From the NCBI GenBank assembly GCA_029251085.1, contig JAQXDZ010000016.1, positions 1-57,898 on the forward strand: DNA of 57,898 bases, read 5' to 3'. The translations under genes and the position numbers were made by a program. This DNA comes from Mariniblastus sp. Lineage in GTDB: Bacteria > Planctomycetota > Planctomycetia > Pirellulales > Pirellulaceae. Positions 52,093 through 57,898 of this stretch are shown piece by piece. The notes beneath the pieces are model-generated. The model saw only the letters and a list, made by a program, of their open reading frames with translations. It had not been told where the DNA came from and ran no database searches. Numbering within the stretch: position 1 is the first letter of the stretch; the number at the start of each line of letters is the position of its first letter.

Positions 52093-53835
52093 CTATTGCG
52101 TTCGCTGCTTGATTGCTGCGACGCGATCGAGTGCCGCCTGTGCGTCGTTGGCGACGTCGATATTTTCATGGCCCAACGCAAGCGTTTGGAGGGCAAAGAT
52201 TGCCCGCTTCACAACGTCACGTGCTGCCTCCTCAGTGTTAGCCACAGCATCGCCATTGGCCATCATCTCGAGCGCCATGATGCTGCGGTGAAGTCGACAT
52301 AGTTCCTGTGGGTCGATTGGCGGTCGCACGACAGGTTGGCGTAACAGTCTGATTATTCGATAACGCATTTCGGCGGTTGTCGCTTTTTTGAGTGCTTGAT
52401 TGGCAAGTGAAATAGCGTGTGGCCCATGTTCCTTTAAGGCGATACTAGCGCTTTCTCGTTCTGAGTACTGATCGCTATTAAGCATGCCAATTAACTTGAT
52501 GATTTCCTCTTCATCAACGCCTGTCGTGGAAACACCAATTTTCTCTTCGAGAAAACCGATGAGATCTACACCTCCAAGGGCGAGTTTTCGAGTAGTGATC
52601 AGTGCATGCTGTGGTGGTCGAGCACTCATGCGGATCCACAGGTGCTTAAATGCATTGGCGTCAGCAGGTTGGGGCGGTTGAAGATCTTCTCCCGAGAACA
52701 ACAGTGAATTCAGGTTCCAAATGATCCCGCGATTATCCTTTTGGCCGGAAGAGCCGGTGACTAGTTTTGCATCGAGTGGCGCAAACGCGACTGAATTGAC
52801 GTTATCCTCGTGGGCATTCAGTGCCGTGATCTTTTGGCGAGTAAGAAGATCCCAAATGATCGCTGAGTCATCTAGGCCAGTCGAAGCAAGAAAGCGACTG
52901 TCGCTTGAGAAGGCGATCGCAGCAGTTCTTTCGGAGTGTCCAGACAACACAAATTGTGTCCGCGTTCTCAGATCCCAGAGGTAAGCATTTTCGTCTCGAT
53001 TAAAAATTGCCGCCAGATGCAGATTGTCATCTGAGAAGGTGGCATACTTCGGCATGTTCAGGTTGCCTTGCAAGACGGTGGTGGATTTAGAGGTAAGATT
53101 GTAGATCGAGAGGTTGTAGACTCTGCCTGCTATTGGACTTCGATAAAATGCTACACGATTTCCATTGCGTGACATTGTCAGGGGGCGTTCGTTCGACTGT
53201 TTCCAAATTTTCTTTACCAAAAGCTTCCCGTCTTTGAGCCGAACAGTGTTGACAGCTTTTTCGTCCATAATCAGGATGTTCTCCCCGTCCGGGGAAAAGA
53301 AAGCTGCATAGGCTTGGATGTTGAGATCGAGTATTAATTCACCGGTTTGAATGTCCCAAATTTTCGTGTGTTCAGTTTTTCGGTCGTCACGCTGACCATT
53401 GGCACCGGTCAGAACATATTTCCCGTCTTTGGAAAAATCAACGCATTGAATGGGTTGGTCGTGTCCCGCGAGTGCTTGAATAGGTTGATGTGTATTCGCG
53501 TCGTAGACAGTGACAATATTGTCGCTGCTTCGGGCTGCTAAATATTTACCGTCGGTGGAATAGACCAGCTTATAAATGCCGTTGTATGACGATTCGTTTT
53601 CGCCAAATTGCCAGATAGCATCGGCCGGAAGTTGGTCGTTTTTCGGTTGTGGCTCGGTAGCTGTTTGCCCCCACGATAGGCCAGTAAGAAAAAGAACTAG
53701 CAAGAAAGCGCTTACTAAAGTTTTCGATGCGCGCCAGCCAATTATTATCCGGGAGTCGTCCTTGCCGGCGGTATCGTTTGATCGAATGAACGAACGCGAG
53801 AAAACGCTTTTTAAGTTTGCTTTGCCAGTGAACAT
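52093..53835 (-). CDS. Membrane-anchored WD40 protein with HEAT-like tail
   Basis: The 580-residue product has a 36-residue N-terminal stretch, a hydrophobic segment (TLVSAFLLVLFLTGLSWGQ, about 39-57) and an exported WD40 propeller. Clear repeats include GHDQPIQCVDFSKDGKYVLTG, SGHSERTAAIAFSSDSRF with SAIIWDLLT, and NAHEDNVNSVAFAPLDAKL. The C-terminal 170 residues (LNSDQYSERESASIALKEHG, AEMRYRIIRLLRQP) are HEAT-like helices, as in many planctomycete WD40 proteins. It is a binding scaffold by inference. A 12-bp tandem repeat and a palindrome lie 60-110 bases upstream of its start. Confidence 0.88.
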   Translation of the reverse strand: MFTGKANLKSVFSRSFIRSNDTAGKDDSRIIIGWRASKTLVSAFLLVLFLTGLSWGQTATEPQPKNDQLPADAIWQFGENESSYNGIYKLVYSTDGKYLAARSSDNIVTVYDANTHQPIQALAGHDQPIQCVDFSKDGKYVLTGANGQRDDRKTEHTKIWDIQTGELILDLNIQAYAAFFSPDGENILIMDEKAVNTVRLKDGKLLVKKIWKQSNERPLTMSRNGNRVAFYRSPIAGRVYNLSIYNLTSKSTTVLQGNLNMPKYATFSDDNLHLAAIFNRDENAYLWDLRTRTQFVLSGHSERTAAIAFSSDSRFLASTGLDDSAIIWDLLTRQKITALNAHEDNVNSVAFAPLDAKLVTGSSGQKDNRGIIWNLNSLLFSGEDLQPPQPADANAFKHLWIRMSARPPQHALITTRKLALGGVDLIGFLEEKIGVSTTGVDEEEIIKLIGMLNSDQYSERESASIALKEHGPHAISLANQALKKATTAEMRYRIIRLLRQPVVRPPIDPQELCRLHRSIMALEMMANGDAVANTEEAARDVVKRAIFALQTLALGHENIDVANDAQAALDRVAAIKQRTQ

Positions 53836-54423
53836 AAAAGACCTAAATCGTGAATGAGTCCCAATCTAAAAAACTCAAATGGAGTCAGCGCCGAGCCTCG
53901 GTGGTGTTCTCGGTGGTGTTAAGGCGAGGCAATTGCCTCGTCTTACTAATCGCTTCCAGCGAGTGCTTTATTTTACGGGGTGGTCAAAAATTGACAAATC
54001 GAATTCTCCAATTGTTCGAGAAGCTGCATTTGTCGACAAAAGACTTCGTTGTAGTTTAGTACAGGTTAGATTGAGTCGACGTTGTAATTTCTAATGCAAA
54101 TCAGAATTCGTCAGTAATTTTACGGAGTTTCTTAGGGGATAGGCGGGTGAAGAGCCCAGGAGTTGAATGACTCTGCCAATTAAAACGCCTAAAATGAGTT
54201 GTCGATTCGAGGCGTTCGTACGTTATGAAAGTTTACTGTTTGAGTATTTGCGATTAAGCGTATTGGGACAGACTGGCGTTGGGCGTTCGAAATTAGAGAT
54301 TCTACTTGCGGTATAAGTTTGCTTTGGAGCCAGCGAGAGCTCGCGTTTTACGATTGGCAAGTATCTCGTTTGATTCTAATAATTGAGTGACCAATTCATT
54401 AAATTTGAATGAAAGTTTAGTTT
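53836..54423. other. Intergenic region of 588 bases
   Basis: No credible gene. It holds a GC-rich repeat cluster at 53891-53944. The rest, including the promoter area of the SASA gene at 54424, shows no element I can name. Confidence 0.5.
53891..53944. repeat. Compound repeat: palindrome, 12-bp tandem duplication, 24-bp palindrome
   Basis: CCGAG-C-CTCGG (53891-53901) overlaps two adjacent copies of CTCGGTGGTGTT (53897-53908, 53909-53920). These abut a 24-bp palindrome at 53921-53944 with one mismatched pair, centred on GGCAATTGCC. It lies upstream of the WD40 gene. A dispersed REP-like element or an operator cluster are possible. Confidence 0.6.
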
Positions 54424-55761
54424 ATGTTGTGTCTTGTGATTCGTTTGCGTTTGCTCATTTTAATTTTTATGGGAAGCATGCTTGGCAACTTTTTTGCGCC
54501 CTCGCTTGCTCATTCGCAATCTAAAAATGTGACACCGATTGAGGCGGCGACTATTGCAGTGCCGAATGGCAAGTCTGCCGATGAAAGTAAGCCTATTCAG
54601 GTTTACATTTTACTTGGCCAGTCAAATATGCTTGGTTTCGGGCGAGTTGGCCCTGTTGATAAACTCGGAACACTCGAAAACGTGATCAAGAACAAAGGGA
54701 AGTATGCGTACTTGGTAGATGAGGCCGGTCAGTGGTCGGAGCGGAAGGACGTACGCTATACCCATGTCATGGATAAACGAGGAGCCGGCCTAACTGAATT
54801 TGACGTGTTCTCCGATATGAAAAACCAGTGGTTAAAGGTTGAGGGGAACTTTGGCCCTGAGCTTGGCTTTGGGTACGTGATGGGGCAGTTTCATGACGAA
54901 CCAGTCTTGGTGTTGAAGGCTTGTATTGGAAACCGAAGTTTGGGCTGGGATTTGCTTCCGCCCGGAAGTGAACGTTATCAATTCGATGGCAAGATTCATG
55001 CAGGCTACAAGGACAGCCCAGATTCGTGGGTCGAGGGGGAACCTAAAAAAGAAGTGAACTGGTATGCCGGACGGCAGTATGATGCTGATATTAATCATGC
55101 AAAAAATGTCTTGAAGAACCTTGATAAATATTATCCCCGCCTAAACCCTGCGAAAGATCCGAAACAGGAAACCGAAGCTCTCGCTGCAATGGAGGAGTTA
55201 AAAACTGAGATTGCGGCTAAAGAAGATTTTGCTCGCCGTGCGAGATTCACGCAGGAAGGGTTGAAGAAATTTCAGGCAGAACTGAAGGGGTTGAAGCAAA
55301 AACTATCGGCAATGGAAATTCGGTCGCAAGGTTATCAAATTGCAGGCTTTGTTTTTTGGCAGGGACATAAAGACCAAAATCCAGCACACGCCAGTCGCTA
55401 CGAGCAGAATTTGGTTCAACTGATTAAATCACTGAGGGCTGATTTTGATGCTCCGAATGCGAAATTTGTGCTGGCCACCATCGCGTTCGGGGGAAAGTTA
55501 ACGGGGCATGCTCTTGAGATTTGTAATGCACAGTTAGCGGTAGACGGAGATGCTGGAAAGTACCCTGAATTTCACCTAAATGTCAAAGCCATTGATGCGC
55601 GTCCTTTTTGGAGAGACAAGGAGTTATCTCCCAGTGGACAGGGTTATCATTACAATCACAACGCAGAGACCTATATGGAAGTTGGGCAGGCGCTTGGGTG
55701 GGCAATGGTGGAGCTTCAAAAGTTCAGCCCAAAGTCGGAAATGGGTGGCAAGAAAAGGTAG
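54424..55761 (+). CDS. Exported SASA-family carbohydrate acetylesterase, with inserted coiled coil
   Basis: The 445-residue product has a signal peptide (LLILIFMGSMLGNFFAPSLA). The SGNH-like catalytic Ser67 is in YILLGQSNMLGFG, the hallmark of the sialate O-acetylesterase (SASA) domain. FVFWQGHKDQNPAHASRYEQNL and the terminal GYHYNHNAETYMEVGQALGWAM complete it, the last with the candidate catalytic His. Between about residues 235 and 300 lies a charged helical insertion (ETEALAAMEELKTEIAAKED, LKKFQAELKGLKQKLSAM) predicted as coiled coil. It likely removes acetyl groups from extracellular glycans. Confidence 0.87.
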   Translation: MLCLVIRLRLLILIFMGSMLGNFFAPSLAHSQSKNVTPIEAATIAVPNGKSADESKPIQVYILLGQSNMLGFGRVGPVDKLGTLENVIKNKGKYAYLVDEAGQWSERKDVRYTHVMDKRGAGLTEFDVFSDMKNQWLKVEGNFGPELGFGYVMGQFHDEPVLVLKACIGNRSLGWDLLPPGSERYQFDGKIHAGYKDSPDSWVEGEPKKEVNWYAGRQYDADINHAKNVLKNLDKYYPRLNPAKDPKQETEALAAMEELKTEIAAKEDFARRARFTQEGLKKFQAELKGLKQKLSAMEIRSQGYQIAGFVFWQGHKDQNPAHASRYEQNLVQLIKSLRADFDAPNAKFVLATIAFGGKLTGHALEICNAQLAVDGDAGKYPEFHLNVKAIDARPFWRDKELSPSGQGYHYNHNAETYMEVGQALGWAMVELQKFSPKSEMGGKKR

Positions 55762-55995
55762 CCGTGAACGAATAGAGGAATTGGTTAGGGCGGTGGGGTG
55801 ATGATTGCTTGTGAGCTACGTGCCCTTGCTCTCGTTCACCTCGGTCCGTAGGTAGGCCGAATCAAAGGTAAACCGCTGCAATTCTTGAATCTAAGAATCG
55901 AGATTATATTAACCTGTTACGGGGTGGGGGATTTCGATTTGTCTTGTTGGGCAGCTTTGATTCCCGAGTGTGCGTTTTAAATATGTGGAGAAGTA

Positions 55996-57831
55996 ATGTC
56001 AGATATGCACGATGATAAGGCCGCAACTGAGTTAATTCCTGAGGCTTATTTTAGTGAAAAGAAACAAGGCTCGAAGGGATGTGTTTTCGGATGCCTAGGT
56101 TGCTTCGGCGTGATTGTTCTGGGATTAATCGTTGTCATTGGTGTTGGCTATTACTCAGTCTTCTACTCTTCAGCACCACTGAAACTTGTGGAGGCCATGA
56201 TTGAAGGCAATGAAGGAGTGGAGATTCGGGGCCTTTCAGGAACAATTTCCAGTGGTTTCCATGTCGAAGAAATTACTTTCCAGAATGATTCTGTCGACCA
56301 ATTATCAAAGATTGAAAATGTTGAATTCCGATTTAATGGAATTGGCGAATTATTTCGAGATGATAGACGGTTGATTATCGAGGAATTTTCAGTGGGGAGC
56401 GGCACGGTTTATTTTCGTTCAGATCCTGAATCCGAATTTGACATGCAATCGATCGAACAAGAATTAGAGGTTGCACCGCCAGACGGAACACAAACAACGA
56501 ACTCCGGCGAATCAGTAGATTTCTTTCAAGAAGTCCGGATTGATTTGATCGAATTCTCAGAATTGACATTTGTCGATCTTGAAACGGGGAAGACCTCAGA
56601 ATTAAAAGATGCGGTGATGTCAGACTTCCATTACCTCGACGGATCTGTTCAGAACGTTGGCGAATATTCGATCGACGGTCTGACCACATATTCTCAGAGT
56701 TTTGAAATGGAGAATTTCTGCGGCAACCCATCAGGTGGGTTTTCAATTGATCGATTCCGGGTAAAGAACAGCCAGGACGAGTGGTCTGATGTTAAGGATT
56801 TGCAGTTTGAATTTAATGGAATCGTTGACATGCTTGAAAATAAGCAATTAGTGATTGATCGCTTAAGTGCTGAGTCGGGCGTTTTTTACATTGATCCTTC
56901 ATGGGAAACGAAGGAAGACGAAGTGATGGTTGAAGAAGTGGCTGCCACTCCTTTGGGGCTGGAAAAAGTATTAATAAAAGAAATTAGCTTTCCAAATTTA
57001 AAGTTTATCAATACGGCCACTGAATTGGAGTTCAATGTAAACGAGATGTCATTTCGAGATCTTGAATTCAATGAAGATTCAATCGTCAGCCTCGGTGAAA
57101 TTCGTTTTGAAGCAGATAATATTCAGTTAGAAACTGGGATAAGTGACTCTTTTCAAGACCAGCCATCGGACGTTTTGAAGCAGCGTATTTCGGGAGTACT
57201 TGGTGCTGATTTGCATGCCGATTTAAAACGCAAGGTGGACTTTCAAATTGACCTGTGTTTCGTTGACAAGTGGAAGCCGCTGGTTCAATTGGAAATGTTT
57301 GGAGGACAAATAGTCCACGTTGTTAACAAAGACGCCACCGTAACGACTTGGCGAGACTTCCAAGCTGCTGACTGGCTGACGATTCCAGGTTGTTTAGTTC
57401 CCGGGAAAATTGATGGAACATGGCAAACTGAGAAGCAGGCGGATACGGACAAGGAATTAACCACGGTGAACGGAACCATTCGTTTTGGGAATCTCGATTT
57501 TGAGATTTTGGAGACGGAGCTGATCGAAGAGGAGGACCGGGATTTCATCGGTCCGATTCTTATGAAGGGCATGTCGACAGGGACTGGGTTGGAAGGCGAG
57601 CTATATCTTCTTAAAGAAAAGCCATTCCTGGCATTGAAGTTATCGAAGGAAAGCGTTCGCCTTGACAGCGAAGGCTTTGCCAAGGCCTTATGGGGAATCG
57701 ATTACGCTGATCTCAACGCCGATCAGATATCGCAGGCCAAGGCGAATTCGATTGCGCTGGCGAAAATCGCCGCGATTGAATCTGGGGAGGAACAGGAGTC
57801 TAGCGCTAAGCCTGAGTCTGCGAAGGAATAG
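55996..57831 (+). CDS. Inner-membrane-anchored AsmA/TamB-like protein, function unknown
   Basis: ATG 55996 follows GGAG. The 611-residue product has a 30-residue cytoplasmic tail, then one Cys/Gly-rich membrane helix (CVFGCLGCFGVIVLGLIVVIGVG, about 29-51), and a long exported part. This begins VEIRGLSGTISSGFHVEEIT, a pattern much like the start of TamB/AsmA beta-taco domains. Repeated units with (K/D)-x-(E/Q)-F-x-FNGI-x(2-3)-(L/M) spacing follow (VEFRFNGIGELF, LQFEFNGIVDML). The tail is acidic. AsmA-like proteins in other bacteria move lipids or affect outer-membrane assembly; here this is only inferred. The last 67 bases of the window hold nothing recognisable. Confidence 0.6.
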   Translation: MSDMHDDKAATELIPEAYFSEKKQGSKGCVFGCLGCFGVIVLGLIVVIGVGYYSVFYSSAPLKLVEAMIEGNEGVEIRGLSGTISSGFHVEEITFQNDSVDQLSKIENVEFRFNGIGELFRDDRRLIIEEFSVGSGTVYFRSDPESEFDMQSIEQELEVAPPDGTQTTNSGESVDFFQEVRIDLIEFSELTFVDLETGKTSELKDAVMSDFHYLDGSVQNVGEYSIDGLTTYSQSFEMENFCGNPSGGFSIDRFRVKNSQDEWSDVKDLQFEFNGIVDMLENKQLVIDRLSAESGVFYIDPSWETKEDEVMVEEVAATPLGLEKVLIKEISFPNLKFINTATELEFNVNEMSFRDLEFNEDSIVSLGEIRFEADNIQLETGISDSFQDQPSDVLKQRISGVLGADLHADLKRKVDFQIDLCFVDKWKPLVQLEMFGGQIVHVVNKDATVTTWRDFQAADWLTIPGCLVPGKIDGTWQTEKQADTDKELTTVNGTIRFGNLDFEILETELIEEEDRDFIGPILMKGMSTGTGLEGELYLLKEKPFLALKLSKESVRLDSEGFAKALWGIDYADLNADQISQAKANSIALAKIAAIESGEEQESSAKPESAKE

Positions 57832-57898
57832 ATCTGTTTTTCAGTTCGTAATGTTGTTTTTATTGCCTTAGAATAACTCTCATCAATCGGGGTTCCGT

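Noticed and set aside
53850..54059. Short + strand frame in the repeat cluster
   Set aside because: Most of it translates the repeats and palindrome, it has no ribosome site, and no family resemblance was seen.
54261..54300. TTCGAAA with flanking bases as a possible tRNA T-arm
   Set aside because: The flanking bases do not pair as a T-stem and no anticodon or acceptor stem could be built.

Overview
The window reads as chromosomal DNA of a planctomycete, probably a marine, Pirellulales-like member of the Planctomycetota. This is an inference from protein families, with no marker gene present. The families include the exported DUF1549/DUF1553, DUF1592/DUF1588, DUF1552 and DUF1501 proteins, Cys-type sulfatases, PQQ-type and WD40 beta-propellers, CRTAC1-like FG-GAP proteins and multi-CxxCH cytochromes. 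Most products carry an export signal. I saw no tRNA, rRNA, insertion sequence, integrase, phage gene or CRISPR array.

Layout. (1) 1-13.1 kb, mostly + strand: the end of a DUF1552 protein, a PQQ-type propeller, an exported peroxiredoxin whose peroxidatic residue is encoded by an in-frame UGA (predicted selenocysteine with a SECIS-like hairpin), and a propeller/di-heme/ankyrin fusion. A BNR sialidase-like protein lies on the - strand. Then come a second PQQ-type propeller, a DUF922 HEXXH protein, a small secreted coiled-coil protein with a clear terminator, and a sulfatase overlapping a DUF1080-like protein. (2) 13.1-19.0 kb, - strand: a hexaheme cytochrome, a dehydrogenase-like propeller and a CRTAC1-like protein, probably one exported redox operon. 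(3) 19.2-23.4 kb: an amphi-Trp protein, M1 aminopeptidase, lipoprotein beta-carbonic anhydrase and tandem GNAT protein. (4) 23.6-38.4 kb, - strand: a polysaccharide-degradation region with a sulfatase, a 2101-residue GH26-like/GH3/sulfatase/GH30-like fusion, a GH43 enzyme and a PfkB sugar kinase, preceded by a DUF1501 and DUF1549/DUF1553 pair. (5) 38.6-46.1 kb: a DUF455 ferritin-like/ATP-grasp-like fusion, an H-NOX haem gas-sensor domain fused to a Ser/Thr kinase, an outer-membrane barrel, an esterase and a double methyltransferase. (6) 46.6-57.8 kb: a possible 62-aa membrane protein, a DUF1592-type cytochrome with its DUF1552 partner, an HGSNAT-like acyltransferase, a WD40 protein, a SASA esterase and an AsmA/TamB-like anchored protein.

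How it fits together. The glycan region suggests that a large exported multi-enzyme and a sulfatase desulfate and cut a sulfated, perhaps xylan- or mannan-like glycan outside the cytoplasm. The GH43 enzyme and the kinase have no export signal and would process products inside. Three further points stand out: the predicted selenoprotein, the H-NOX kinase (gas sensing wired to protein phosphorylation) and the diiron/ATP-grasp fusion. Several intergenic regions carry tandem palindromes or tandem short repeats that look like operators. All function assignments come from reading motifs by eye. No database search was run.
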